64,000 nt of DNA from Staphylococcus simulans. GTDB taxonomy: Bacteria > Bacillota > Bacilli > Staphylococcales > Staphylococcaceae. This document shows, piece by piece, positions 41,829 through 53,822 of this stretch. The notes below the pieces were generated by a model. The model was not told the DNA's origin. It saw only the letters and a program-made list of their open reading frames with translations, and did not search any database. The DNA lies in contig NZ_MRZJ01000004.1 of NCBI RefSeq assembly GCF_002994445.1, positions 1 to 64,000 of the forward strand. Direction: 5' to 3'. Both the position numbers and the translations under genes were made by a program. Numbering within the stretch: position 1 is the stretch's first letter; the number at the start of each line of letters is the position of its first letter.

Positions 41829-42818
41829 ATGCTGCCGGTGAGTATACTAGATCAAACACCTATTACAAAAAAGCAAACTTCAAAGGAAGCACTGCGTCAG
41901 ACGGTAGAATTGGCACAACTTGCAGACGAATTAGGATATACCCGCTATTTAGTCGCAGAACATCATAATTTAAATGATGTCATCGGAACATCGCCAGAAA
42001 TTTTGACGATGCATTTATTGAATCAGACAAAGCGCATGCGCATTGGATCAGGCGGTGTCATGCTGATGCATTATCATCCGTTGAAGGTGATAGAACAATT
42101 CCATTTGATTGATGAATTATCAAATCATCGTGCAGATTTAGCGGTGGGTAAAGCACCTGGCGGGTTCCCGAAAGTGACAGGTATATTAAAAGAAGACTTA
42201 AAAGAGAATGGACTTTCGTTTAATGAAAAGTTTGAGATTTTAAGAGGACTGAATACACAAAATTTCGATGCTGAATCAAAATATAATGGACTTAAAACAG
42301 CTAAAAGAGACAGTACCCATCCAAGTGTTCCGATTTATTTGCTTGGGACGAGTTTAAATGCTGCGATTCAAGCAGCAGAAGCCAAAGTTGGTATTATATA
42401 TGCATTTTTTATTAATTCGAGCCAAGAAGATTTAGAAGAAGCATTAAAAGCTTATAAATCTCGCTATCCTGAAGGAAGATTTATTGTCAGCGTACCTGTT
42501 ATGATTACTACGAGAGACGGCAATCAATTACCGTTTCGCTTTTCTCAAAGACATTATGAACTGATTTCAGAAGATGGCAGACGTACGGTTTTGAATACAA
42601 AAGCACAAGTCGATGCGTATATTTCTGAAAGCAATGAAAAATTTGACGTTGTTGAGAAACGTATGCATATTATGAGCGGAAATAAGGAAGAAGTAGTTAG
42701 TAAATTAGATGAAATTAATCGAAGCGGACTTATAGATGAATGGATGCTGCACATGCCGATTCCAAATCATAAGTTGAGAATGAACACAGTTAGACAATTA
42801 GCACCCGAGCACGTTTGA
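41829..42818 (+). CDS. luciferase-like (LLM class) flavin oxidoreductase
   Basis: A 329-residue TIM-barrel flavoprotein of the bacterial luciferase-like family: LPVSILDQTP at the N-terminus, YLVAEHHN, RIGSGGVMLMHYHPLKVIEQF and ADLAVGKAPGG are typical of the MsnO8/YceB-type subgroup. These oxidise small organics with FMN; the substrate is unknown. RBS AGGAGAGGG before the ATG. The GNAT gene begins 23 nt after the stop, so the two are likely co-transcribed. Confidence 0.85.
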   Translation: MLPVSILDQTPITKKQTSKEALRQTVELAQLADELGYTRYLVAEHHNLNDVIGTSPEILTMHLLNQTKRMRIGSGGVMLMHYHPLKVIEQFHLIDELSNHRADLAVGKAPGGFPKVTGILKEDLKENGLSFNEKFEILRGLNTQNFDAESKYNGLKTAKRDSTHPSVPIYLLGTSLNAAIQAAEAKVGIIYAFFINSSQEDLEEALKAYKSRYPEGRFIVSVPVMITTRDGNQLPFRFSQRHYELISEDGRRTVLNTKAQVDAYISESNEKFDVVEKRMHIMSGNKEEVVSKLDEINRSGLIDEWMLHMPIPNHKLRMNTVRQLAPEHV

Positions 42819-42841
42819 TAGAAACAAAGGAGATTTTTAAC

Positions 42842-43453
42842 GTGAACAACGCAATACAAATTACATCTGCAAGACCGGAATTTAAAGATGCGGGCGCATT
42901 GAACTACATCGCTATAGGCAATTTATGCCATGTGATGGTAGGGAGCGATAATCAAGGTGTGATCGAACACTATATGCAAAAGCTTTACCAAATGAGAAAG
43001 AATCGCTTTAGTTACGAGCATACACTTGCTGCGATGATTGATGGACAGGTAGCAGGACTCATCACATGTATGCCGTATCGGGAATTAGAAAAAGCATTAG
43101 TGCCGACGGTAGTGGAGATTATAGCATTGAAGCGGATATTTGTCGTACCGCAGTTGATGATATATTACAAATCTATTTTCTCTTTAATCAACTTGAAAGA
43201 AGCAGAAGAAGATGAGTATCATATTTCTATGTTGTCTGTATCTTCAGATTTTCAACGTCGCGGCGTAGGTCAAACGCTGTTGCAAGCAGCTGAAAACATA
43301 GCGAGAGAAAAAGGGTTTGATAAAATTTCGCTGACGGTCAATCAATACAATGACAAAGCGAATGCTTTATATGAAAAGTTAGGCTATGAAAAGGTCGGGG
43401 AGACGACAGTAGTCAGAGTAACTTTGAATAAAATGAGAAAATATTTAAACTGA
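42842..43453 (+). CDS. GNAT family N-acetyltransferase
   Basis: A 203-residue acetyltransferase with a GNAT fold in the second half: core strand EYHISMLSVSSDFQRRGVGQTLLQAAENIA (acetyl-CoA pyrophosphate loop RRGVGQ) and the closing NKANALYEKLGYEKVGE-type segment (NDKANALYEKLGY). Start at GTG after AAAGGAG; an in-frame upstream start would overlap the LLM gene and its own RBS. Substrate unknown; partner of the LLM oxidoreductase by position. Confidence 0.82.
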   Translation: MNNAIQITSARPEFKDAGALNYIAIGNLCHVMVGSDNQGVIEHYMQKLYQMRKNRFSYEHTLAAMIDGQVAGLITCMPYRELEKALVPTVVEIIALKRIFVVPQLMIYYKSIFSLINLKEAEEDEYHISMLSVSSDFQRRGVGQTLLQAAENIAREKGFDKISLTVNQYNDKANALYEKLGYEKVGETTVVRVTLNKMRKYLN

Positions 43454-43496
43454 AATTCTACAATAAAAGGTGTTTAATACAATCTATCTCATTGAC

Positions 43497-43525
43497 TTGT
43501 ATATTAGATTGTTGAGTGTTAGTAT
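43497..43525 (+). promoter_or_regulatory. possible thiC promoter
   Basis: TTGTAT, 17-nt spacer, TAGTAT; ends about 25 nt before the riboswitch. A nearby TTGACT lacks a well-spaced -10. Confidence 0.35.
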
Positions 43526-43549
43526 AAAAATGTAAATTAAATATTTCAT

Positions 43550-43632
43550 TGCTAGGGGTGCCCTATAGGCTGAAAGATATACAAATCAACCCTTTGAACC
43601 TGATCTAGTTAGTACTAGCGTAGGGAAGCGTA
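43550..43632 (+). promoter_or_regulatory. TPP riboswitch (THI element)
   Basis: Contains the conserved parts of the thiamine-pyrophosphate aptamer in order: GGGGTGCCC, GGCTGAAAGAT, AACCCTTTGAACCTGATCTAG, and the closing TAGCGTAGGGAAGCG (the third split here as AACCCTTTG / AACCTGATCTAG). It precedes thiC by 170 nt, so TPP would switch thiC off. Confidence 0.96.
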
Positions 43633-43661
43633 CATAGACGATTAAGTAATCAAACGAATAA

Positions 43662-45912
<2,251 letters not shown>

Positions 45913-46008
45913 AGGAAGCACCTCACATTTATTATATACATTCATTATATAGTATTTAATGTGTTAAAGGTATAGAAATTAAAATGGTGTAATGTTTTAA
46001 AAAAGATA

Positions 46009-46043
46009 AAGAAAACCGTATATCCTCAGAAGAGAATATACGG
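46009..46043 (-). terminator. trpS terminator
   Basis: On the minus strand, CCGTATAT/ATATACGG followed by TTTTCTTT. Confidence 0.85.
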
Positions 46044-46057
46044 TAGATGTGTGTTGA

Positions 46058-47053
<996 letters not shown>

Positions 47054-47465
47054 TTATGATGCCCACTTTCTTACGATAATGTAGTAATAGTTTTATTATA
47101 GCAGTATTTTAATTGTTTGTAATGTGTGTTAAAATATATACGTAGCTAATTTTTTAACATATCGTAAGCGTAGCAATTTTTCTTAAAAGTTTGAACAAAA
47201 GACGTTGTTTTGGGGGCTCAAATTTGAGAATTCGGTATGTTTGAAATTTTCTATTAATATCCCTGTTTTTCTCATTTAATTTTAATGTTGAAGGGGTATA
47301 CTATAATCATAGAGTTAAGAGAGAAGAATTTGAGCGTTGATCATAGATAAAACATTTTATTGTTTAGACATAGATGAGTATAGCGTTTTGATTTTAAGTA
47401 AATTTTCTTAACTGAAACTACAAAATCAATGAATAAAATTCATGATAAATAGGAGAGTGAGATGT
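47054..47465. other. 412-bp divergent region trpS/spx
   Basis: Contains a palindrome CTCAAATTTGAG (47217-47228), and a likely spx promoter with TTTAAT (47275-47280) and TATACT (47297-47302), the latter overlapping a TATAAT. That would give spx a leader of about 155 nt. No additional gene seen. Confidence 0.5.
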
Positions 47466-47864
47466 ATGGTAACACTATTCACATCACCAAGCTGCACATC
47501 TTGCCGTAAAGCGAAAGCATGGTTACAAGAACATGACATTCCGTATACGGAGCGTAACATTTTTTCAGAACATTTAACAATTGATGAAATTAAACAAATC
47601 TTAAAAATGACAGAAGACGGAACAGACGAAATTATTTCAACACGTTCTAAAACATATCAAAAATTAAACGTGGATATTGATTCATTACCACTACAAGAAT
47701 TATATACAATCATCCAAGATAACCCAGGCTTATTACGCCGTCCGATTATCTTAGATGAAAAACGTTTGCAAGTTGGTTACAACGAAGATGAAATTCGTCG
47801 TTTCTTACCAAGAAAAGTGCGTACGTTCCAATTACAAGAAGCACAACGTATGGTAGATTTATAA
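47466..47864 (+). CDS. spx: Spx, thiol-stress transcription regulator
   Basis: A 132-residue ArsC-fold protein that binds the RNA polymerase alpha C-terminal domain and redirects transcription in disulfide stress. The redox switch CxxC is Cys10/Cys13 in [10 protein letters not shown], the RNAP-contact Gly lies in TEDGTDEI, and [21 protein letters not shown] is intact. Start MVTLFTSP matches all Spx proteins and follows AGGAG. Its degradation adaptor YjbH is also in this window (53.0 kb). Confidence 0.97.
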   Translation: MVTLFTSPSCTSCRKAKAWLQEHDIPYTERNIFSEHLTIDEIKQILKMTEDGTDEIISTRSKTYQKLNVDIDSLPLQELYTIIQDNPGLLRRPIILDEKRLQVGYNEDEIRRFLPRKVRTFQLQEAQRMVDL

Positions 47865-47895
47865 GATATTATTCAAAACTCAATGAATACGAAAG

Positions 47896-47924
47896 AGCTG
47901 CAGTACAATGTGCTGTGGCTTTTT
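47896..47924 (+). terminator. spx terminator
   Basis: Eleven-pair stem AGCTGCAGTAC/GTGCTGTGGCT with three wobbles, then TTTTTAT. Confidence 0.7.
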
Positions 47925-48106
47925 ATATGCTTTGAGTAATTAATTCAATGTTCGAGCGGTTTCCGTGGAATATTAAAGGGTAATATGTTATTATAATAAG
48001 TCAACGGTAAGTCATGTTTTATGCTATAAACAAATAGATTGTAATTTGCACACCGTTTTAATACAATATGGGTACTATTCTAGGTTGTCGACAAAGTAGA
48101 CGCTGC

Positions 48107-48138
48107 CTAGACTCTAGAAAAGTTTGTCTAAAGTCTAG
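48107..48138. repeat. inverted repeat with clustered CTAGA motifs in the mecA leader
   Basis: Arms CTAGACT/AGTCTAG with an 18-nt loop; TCTAGA-type hexamers repeat around it. About 40 nt before the mecA start, so it may be an operator or an mRNA hairpin. Confidence 0.45.
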
Positions 48139-48174
48139 ATATTGCTATTCATCGACTGTAAGGAGTGAGATGAT

Positions 48175-48891
48175 ATGAGAATAGAGCGCGTAGATGATAC
48201 AACTGTTAAACTTTTCATAACGTATGGTGACATTGAAGCAAGAGGTTTCAAAAGAGAAGACTTATGGACAAACCGTCAACGAGGTGAAGAATTCTTCTGG
48301 TCAATGATGGAAGAAATCAATGAGGAAGAAGATTTCGTTGTTGAAGGTCCATTATGGATTCAAGTACATGCTTTTGAAAAAGGTGTGGAAGTCACTATTT
48401 CTAAATCTAAGAACGAAGAAATGATGAACATGAATGACGAAAGTATGAATAATGAATTTGATCGTCAATTAAATGAATTACTTGAACAAACGTTTGAAGA
48501 AGAACACGAAGAAGCAGAACAAAGACAACATTCAAAACGTTCTCAATCAAGAGATCAATTCAGTAAAAAAGCACGTCATACCAACGGTCGTCTTGTCATC
48601 GTCAAATTCGATGATTTAGAGTCTGTTATTGATTATGCACATCATAACAATCAGCCTACTGAAGGCTTTGAAGATTTATTATATATGTTGAATAATGAGT
48701 ACTATTACGCAATTCATTTTGATGAAAGTGTAGTAGAAGAAACAATTAATGACTTCTACAGTCAATTATTAGAATTCGCTGCACCAAGCGATCGTTCAGA
48801 AGTTTACTTGAACGATTACGGTAAAATCATTATGAGTCATAACGTAACAGCACAAGTACGCCGCTTCTTTACTGATACAACAGAAGCTTAA
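48175..48891 (+). CDS. mecA: MecA adaptor of ClpC
   Basis: A 238-residue adaptor that hands substrates to ClpC-ClpP. N-terminal substrate-binding domain (MRIERVDDTTVKLFITYGDIEARGF), an acidic/Gln-rich linker (about residues 85-130), and the C-terminal ClpC-binding domain ending with KIIMSHNVTAQVRRFF. RBS AAGGAGTGAG. This is the proteolysis adaptor, not the methicillin-resistance gene of the same name. Monocistronic with terminator. Confidence 0.95.
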   Translation: MRIERVDDTTVKLFITYGDIEARGFKREDLWTNRQRGEEFFWSMMEEINEEEDFVVEGPLWIQVHAFEKGVEVTISKSKNEEMMNMNDESMNNEFDRQLNELLEQTFEEEHEEAEQRQHSKRSQSRDQFSKKARHTNGRLVIVKFDDLESVIDYAHHNNQPTEGFEDLLYMLNNEYYYAIHFDESVVEETINDFYSQLLEFAAPSDRSEVYLNDYGKIIMSHNVTAQVRRFFTDTTEA

Positions 48892-48909
48892 GTAATAAGA
48901 TATAGATAG

Positions 48910-48938
48910 AGCCTATCCTTAGTTGGATGGGCTTTTTT
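48910..48938 (+). terminator. mecA terminator
   Basis: Stem AGCCTATCC/GGATGGGCT, then TTTTTT. Confidence 0.9.
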
Positions 48939-49088
48939 ATATGCATTTTTTGAATAATCAGGGATAAAACCTTAAAATTGTGCGTTTTCTTGACCGTCTC
49001 TTGTCCATGAGACGCAATAACGTGCAAAATCAACGAAATAATGAGAAAATTAAATTATTGATATTAGCATAAGAGGAGGCTTTTTAAT

Positions 49089-50897
49089 ATGAGTCAACAA
49101 TTAACAAGAGAACAACAAGAACAAAAACATCCTGAGTATACTTGGGATTTAACAACAATTTTTGAAAGCGATGAGGCCTTTGAAGCTGCTTTCAAAGAAG
49201 TAGAAGGCTATTTAGGTGCAGAAGAAAAATTTAAAGGCCACTTAGCTGATAGTGCACAAACACTTTATGAAGCATTAGCTTTAGAAGATGAAGTTGAAAC
49301 GAAACTTGAAAAAGTTTATGTTTATGCACACTTAAAACAAGACCAAGATACAGGTAATGATAAATATACGGGCTATGAAGCACGTGCACATCAATTAGCG
49401 ATTAAATTAAGCTCAAGCTGGAGTTTCTTAGTACCCGAAATCTTACAAATTGATGAAGCTACAATCCAAAAATTCATTGATGAAAACAAAGACTTAGAAC
49501 GCTATGCATTTGATTTGAAATTAATTAATGAGCAGCGTCCGCATGTATTAAGTGCAGATAAAGAAAAATTATTAACAGAAGCACAAGATGCATTATCTAC
49601 ACCATCAAATGTTTACGGTATGTTCAGCAATGCTGACTTAGAATTTGAAGATGCGGTAGACAAAAATGGAGAAAAACATCCATTAACACAAGGGACATTC
49701 ATCAAATATCTTGAATCTGATGATCGTGAATTACGCCGTTCAGCGTTCAGAAACCTTTATAAAGCTTACGGTGCATTTAACAATACTATTGCGGCAACGT
49801 TAACAGGGGAAATTAAAAAACATGTCTTCAATGCACGTACGCATAATTATAAAACAGCACGTGAAAAAGCATTAAGCAATAACCATATCCCTGAAGCAGT
49901 TTATGATAACTTAGTTAAAACTGTTCATGAATATTTACCGCTCTTACATCGTTATACACAATTACGTAAAGATGTATTAGGTTTAGACGATATGAAAATG
50001 TATGACTTATATACACCATTAGTTAAAGATATTAAATTCGAAATGCCTTATGATGAAGCAGTAGAATGGATGTTAAAAGCTTTAGAACCAATGGGCGATG
50101 AGTATTTAGATGTGGTTAAAGAAGGCTTGAATAATCGTTGGGTAGACGTTTATGAAAACAAAGGCAAACGATCAGGCGGTTATTCATCTGGTGCACACTT
50201 AACGAACCCATTCATCTTATTGAACTGGTCAGATACAGTGTCTGATTTATTTACATTAATTCATGAATTCGGTCATTCTGCACACAGTTACTTCAGCCGT
50301 AAAAATCAACCATCTAATCATAGTGACTACTCTATTTTCGTGGCAGAAGTTGCTTCAACAACAAATGAAGCATTGCTTAGCGATTATATGGAAAAACACT
50401 TAGATGATGAACGTCGTTTATTATTATTGAACCAAGAATTAGAACGTTTCCGTGCGACTTTATTCCGTCAAACAATGTTCGCAGAATTCGAACACAAAAT
50501 CCATCAAATTGAAGAAGCAGGGGAACCGTTGACTGCGAACCGTATGAATGAAGAATATGCGGCACTTAACCGTAAATACTTCGGGGATATTGTAGAAACA
50601 GATGAAGACATCAGTAAAGAATGGTCACGTATTCCGCACTTCTACATGAACTATTATGTTTACCAATATGCGACTGGTTACAGTGCAGCACAAAGCTTAA
50701 GCTATCAAATCCTTAATGAAGGCAAACCTGCAGTAGAACGTTATATCAACGAATTCTTGAAAAAAGGCAGCTCAAATTATCCGATTGAAATCCTTAAAAA
50801 TGCAGGTGTAGATATGACAACACCAGAACCAATTGAACAAGCATGCAAAATGTTCGAGAAAAAATTAGACGAGTTTGAAAAACTAATTAAAGAATAA
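49089..50897 (+). CDS. pepF: oligoendopeptidase F
   Basis: A 602-residue M3-family zinc metallopeptidase of the cytoplasm that cuts imported peptides. Zinc motif HEFGH at residues 392-396, with the third ligand glutamate in the EVASTTNEALL segment downstream. N-terminal helical domain typical of PepF. RBS AGAGGAGG before ATG. Functionally it follows Opp3: uptake of peptides, then hydrolysis. Immediately downstream lies the RsaE promoter. Confidence 0.96.
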   Translation: MSQQLTREQQEQKHPEYTWDLTTIFESDEAFEAAFKEVEGYLGAEEKFKGHLADSAQTLYEALALEDEVETKLEKVYVYAHLKQDQDTGNDKYTGYEARAHQLAIKLSSSWSFLVPEILQIDEATIQKFIDENKDLERYAFDLKLINEQRPHVLSADKEKLLTEAQDALSTPSNVYGMFSNADLEFEDAVDKNGEKHPLTQGTFIKYLESDDRELRRSAFRNLYKAYGAFNNTIAATLTGEIKKHVFNARTHNYKTAREKALSNNHIPEAVYDNLVKTVHEYLPLLHRYTQLRKDVLGLDDMKMYDLYTPLVKDIKFEMPYDEAVEWMLKALEPMGDEYLDVVKEGLNNRWVDVYENKGKRSGGYSSGAHLTNPFILLNWSDTVSDLFTLIHEFGHSAHSYFSRKNQPSNHSDYSIFVAEVASTTNEALLSDYMEKHLDDERRLLLLNQELERFRATLFRQTMFAEFEHKIHQIEEAGEPLTANRMNEEYAALNRKYFGDIVETDEDISKEWSRIPHFYMNYYVYQYATGYSAAQSLSYQILNEGKPAVERYINEFLKKGSSNYPIEILKNAGVDMTTPEPIEQACKMFEKKLDEFEKLIKE

Positions 50898-50961
50898 ACC
50901 TTGTGAAATCGTTTACAATATGACAAGTTTGTGACAAAAACGTTTTCATAGGTTCACTGTC

Positions 50962-50990
50962 TTGAAAAGGGCGGGAACGCGTGGTATATT
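50962..50990 (+). promoter_or_regulatory. rsaE promoter
   Basis: TTGAAA, 17-nt spacer, TATATT. Upstream, TTTGTGACAAAA (about 50929-50940) resembles the redox-control sites (SrrA/ResD or Rex half-site TTGTGA) known for RsaE/RoxS. Confidence 0.8.
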
Positions 50991-50998
50991 ATGACCAT

Positions 50999-51096
50999 GA
51001 AATTAATCACATAACAAACATACCCCTTTGTTTGAAGTGAAAAATTTCTCCCATCCCCTTTGTTTAGCGCCGTGTATTCAGACACGGCGTTTTTTT
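50999..51096 (+). ncRNA. rsaE: RsaE/RoxS small regulatory RNA
   Basis: About 98 nt from GAAATTAATCACATAAC to the T-run at 51090-51096. Two C-rich single-stranded blocks, each CCCCTTTGTTT (near 51033 and 51055), are the seed regions that pair with Shine-Dalgarno sequences of target mRNAs. The terminator hairpin is CGCCGTGT/ACACGGCG. Place (directly after pepF) and sequence agree with S. aureus RsaE and Bacillus RoxS, which repress TCA-cycle and related mRNAs and respond to redox/NO through SrrAB/ResDE. Confidence 0.95.
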
Positions 51097-51113
51097 ATGC
51101 GCTTTTTTAACAC

Positions 51114-51143
51114 AAAAATACCGGCACAGTAAGACTGTACCGG
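51114..51143 (-). terminator. terminator of the staphostatin gene
   Basis: On the minus strand, CCGGTACAGT/ACTGTGCCGG with one mismatch, followed by TATTTTTG. Confidence 0.85.
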
Positions 51144-51157
51144 CTGATTTCGTGTGT

Positions 51158-51487
51158 TTATCTTTTTTCTAATGTTAATGAACGAGATGTACCGAGTCTT
51201 TCAATATTTGTGACTTGATATTGAATATGGAAAGGATCACTTAAAGCAATCAATAATGCGATTTGTTCATCTTCTGTTGACACGAGTGTGATTTCATCTT
51301 TTGAAGCATCCAATGATTTAATATTGAATAAATCTTCAGCGACTTCAGTCGTATCAAAAATCACACGCAAATCGACAATTAAATCATCCTCGCGGCTCAT
51401 CCATTCTCCTTTTAATTGCGTCAGAAACTCTGATGCTTCTTCTGACAGGTTACTATCATATTGAATATTGATGACTGTCTTTTCCAT
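51158..51487 (-). CDS. staphostatin-family inhibitor of staphopain
   Basis: A 109-residue cytoplasmic protein, the size of staphostatins A and B. The C-terminal RLGTSRS segment has the inhibitory loop: Gly99-Thr100-Ser101, equivalent to the IGTS/LGTS loop that occupies the protease active site in the S. aureus proteins, where the glycine prevents cleavage. KGEWMSRED near residue 26 also matches staphostatin A (EGEW). It has no signal peptide, as expected for a guard against misfolded or prematurely active protease inside the cell. It lies just downstream of the staphopain gene, as sspC and scpB do. Confidence 0.85.
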   Translation of the reverse strand: MEKTVINIQYDSNLSEEASEFLTQLKGEWMSREDDLIVDLRVIFDTTEVAEDLFNIKSLDASKDEITLVSTEDEQIALLIALSDPFHIQYQVTNIERLGTSRSLTLEKR

Positions 51488-51623
51488 TATAAATTCATTC
51501 CTTTGTATGCAAATAGTAATTTACAGCTGCTCATGCATCGCATGAAACAACATTCACTTATCCTATACCCTAATATAGATTGCACATAGCTTATCGGATG
51601 AAACGAAAGGTTATTCTTTATAT

Positions 51624-52787
51624 TTAGAAGCCTGTTACTGAACCGAACCATTGATAGTGGTCACCGTTTGAAACAGGGATGATATTACTATCTGCAGGCT
51701 GCAGTGTATAGTCTTGATCCCAAGGATTCCAGATTACAATTACTTTTTCGCTGTTAGACAGTTCTGCATTACCTACAACAGCCATTGCATGTCCTGCATG
51801 CAAGCCTTGTGATGATTCGACTTGTTCGCCTAAGACGACCATACCTTTATTTTGTTTCGTTTGCTGATCAACGACATCATAGCTTGGCATACCGTCATAA
51901 TAAGATGTATTGCGGCCTTGCGATTTGCCATAGTCTATCATTTCTTGAATCGTTAAACCTGTAAATTGGAATTGTTGGCCTGTAAGGTTAGGGTGCACTT
52001 GATGCATAATAGACTCGCCATTATACGTTGATGTGTTCTTTGTCGCATTTAATAATGCGGCCATAGAATATCCTGCACACCAGCCGTTATAACCTTGTTG
52101 CTCGCGGATTTTAAAATGCGGCAGCAAGTTCATATATTTTGTGCCGTAATTTTGAGTTTCTGTTTGTGTTTGTGTCGTATCAACTGTTTGTGCTAATTGT
52201 TTTTTAGGTGCTGCGGGCTGATCTGGCTGTGTCGGTTGATTTGGAAGTGTTGTACGTTTAATCAATTTGAGCTGCTGGTGCTGCTCGATGTAATAACCGT
52301 TCTTGTTTGTGTAAATCGTGATAGGCTGGTTGCCGTTTCTGTATTGGTTTAAGGCATCTGAGATGAATTTTGAAACACGTACACTGTAATTTGCTTGATT
52401 TTTATCTGTATGTACATCGGATGTGTTTTTTGGACTGACAGTTAAGATATAGTGGATAGTATTGCCTTGCATAATAGGGTAGTAATAGTTGCCGTCTTCT
52501 TGTCCGTCAAATTTGTAGATTTTAAATGGTTTGCCTAATCTGAATCGGCCATGATTGCCGGAACTGTCGATTTGAGAGAGTGCTTGTGCATAACTTGCAA
52601 AGTGTGCTTTAGCTTCTTGTTCTGCTTTATACGGTATTTCAGTATGATTGACTTTAATCTTTACTGAAGCAGAAGCTGCCGCATGTGTATTGTTTGAGTC
52701 GGGGTTTGAAAATGCGCCGCTGATGACCAAGATTATAGATAAGAGTAAGATGGAAGCGGCTTTGATAAAGGTTGTTCTGCTATTCAA
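51624..52787 (-). CDS. staphopain, secreted C47 cysteine protease precursor
   Basis: A 387-residue prepropeptidase. Signal peptide about residues 1-37 (hydrophobic 10-25, cleavage near THA-AA), a propeptide to about residue 212 ending in a Gln/Pro/Thr linker, then a mature domain of about 175 residues. Catalytic Cys237 (GWCAGYSM), His333 (GHAMAVVG) and Asn354 (IWNPWD) are present, and long stretches match staphopain A (TGQQFQFTGLT, IPVSNGDHYQW). TTG start with GGAGG 8 nt upstream; an out-of-frame ATG mini-frame of three codons overlaps it. It precedes its inhibitor gene. Confidence 0.93.
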   Translation of the reverse strand: MNSRTTFIKAASILLLSIILVISGAFSNPDSNNTHAAASASVKIKVNHTEIPYKAEQEAKAHFASYAQALSQIDSSGNHGRFRLGKPFKIYKFDGQEDGNYYYPIMQGNTIHYILTVSPKNTSDVHTDKNQANYSVRVSKFISDALNQYRNGNQPITIYTNKNGYYIEQHQQLKLIKRTTLPNQPTQPDQPAAPKKQLAQTVDTTQTQTETQNYGTKYMNLLPHFKIREQQGYNGWCAGYSMAALLNATKNTSTYNGESIMHQVHPNLTGQQFQFTGLTIQEMIDYGKSQGRNTSYYDGMPSYDVVDQQTKQNKGMVVLGEQVESSQGLHAGHAMAVVGNAELSNSEKVIVIWNPWDQDYTLQPADSNIIPVSNGDHYQWFGSVTGF

Positions 52788-52978
52788 TCATTATTCCTCC
52801 ATTCAATTACATTTAAATTTGAGAAGTATCTCATTTTTAAATATAACATAGGTTCATTTATAAAATAGTTAATCGTATAAATATTCAAATATTCAATAAC
52901 GTTAACAACAATGATAAGGAAAATTAATAATTTGACATAAGTTAACCAGTTAAACTCGATTGAATTGTATGAAAGCAT

Positions 52979-53006
52979 AAAAAAACACTTGTCTTAAAGA
53001 CAAGTG
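52979..53006 (-). terminator. yjbH terminator
   Basis: On the minus strand, CACTTGTCTT/AAGACAAGTG with no real loop, followed by TTTTTTT. Confidence 0.92.
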
Positions 53007-53021
53007 CAAGGAAAATGTATT

Positions 53022-53807
53022 TCACTTCGCTTTCCAGAACTCTCCATCCGGATTGCTGAGCTTTTCTATTTTTTGTTGTAAAACGAGCTTTTTCAACTCT
53101 TTTAATAGTAGTTTTTCCGGCCATTCATAGATTGTAAGCAGTTCTTCTAAAGTGACGAATTGCTGCTCTTGAATATAAGTTTCTAATTTCGGCGGTAATT
53201 CTTTTTCAATAGGTGTTCCCATCAGCTCGTTGATAATATATGTGTAAATATGATAAGGATACAAGCCTTCGACTTTTAATCCTTCTTCTGTGACATCTTC
53301 GTTAAAAAAGACGAGTGAAGGTGCTTGTTCAACTTCCATTTCACGTGCAATATGCAAATCGACTTTGAGACTTTCAGTGAGCTTGCCGCTTTTTAAATCC
53401 TCTTTAAAGACGTCATAATCCATCCCTGCATTTTTAGCAGAAGTTTCTATCATTGTTTCAGTAATAATATCTCGTTTAGAGATAATTTCATTCTGCATCA
53501 AGTGGATAAAACGTTCTGCACGTGCTCTGCCTTGCAATTCAGCTGCTTTATACGCTAAGGCGATATTGTCGCTTTCAGAACTGCTTTGAGCTTGGCACTT
53601 TGTCAAAATACGCAACGACGGGTTTAAAATATGACGAATACGGATATATTGTTTATATTCCACGCGCAACTTCGATAGGATGGCAGATAGTTTAAAACAA
53701 TCTTCATCAAACGGATCGAAGAAAGAGTAGATTTCTATTTTGCTCACAGGTGAAAGGTTGGTTTCATCTTGTCTATGATTACATATTAACTTTAATTCTT
53801 CAGACAT
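53022..53807 (-). CDS. yjbH: YjbH (SpxH), adaptor for ClpXP degradation of Spx
   Basis: A 261-residue DsbA/thioredoxin-like protein that binds Spx and presents it to ClpXP. The active-site-like segment is SFFDPFDEDC (Cys37 only), followed by LRVEYKQYIRIRHILNPSL and APSLVFF, all as in S. aureus. Start at MSEELK because AGGTG lies 6 nt before; a GTG three codons earlier overlaps that RBS. It follows the globin gene by 15 nt, forming the same yjbI-yjbH operon as in Bacillus and S. aureus. Confidence 0.95.
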   Translation of the reverse strand: MSEELKLICNHRQDETNLSPVSKIEIYSFFDPFDEDCFKLSAILSKLRVEYKQYIRIRHILNPSLRILTKCQAQSSSESDNIALAYKAAELQGRARAERFIHLMQNEIISKRDIITETMIETSAKNAGMDYDVFKEDLKSGKLTESLKVDLHIAREMEVEQAPSLVFFNEDVTEEGLKVEGLYPYHIYTYIINELMGTPIEKELPPKLETYIQEQQFVTLEELLTIYEWPEKLLLKELKKLVLQQKIEKLSNPDGEFWKAK

Positions 53808-53822
53808 CTCATTCACCTACAA

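Larger units (their letters stand above)
47865..48174. other. 310-bp gap spx/mecA
   Basis: Holds the spx terminator and the mecA leader with the inverted repeat at 48107-48138. Nothing else recognised. Confidence 0.5.

Noticed and set aside
47054-47160. T-box leader for trpS
   Set aside because: The T-box sequence (AGGGTGGNACCGCG) and a terminator/antiterminator pair are absent.
47217-47228. Palindrome CTCAAATTTGAG as an operator for spx or trpS
   Set aside because: Only 12 bp, AT-rich and matching no operator I can name; kept as a note in the intergenic entry.
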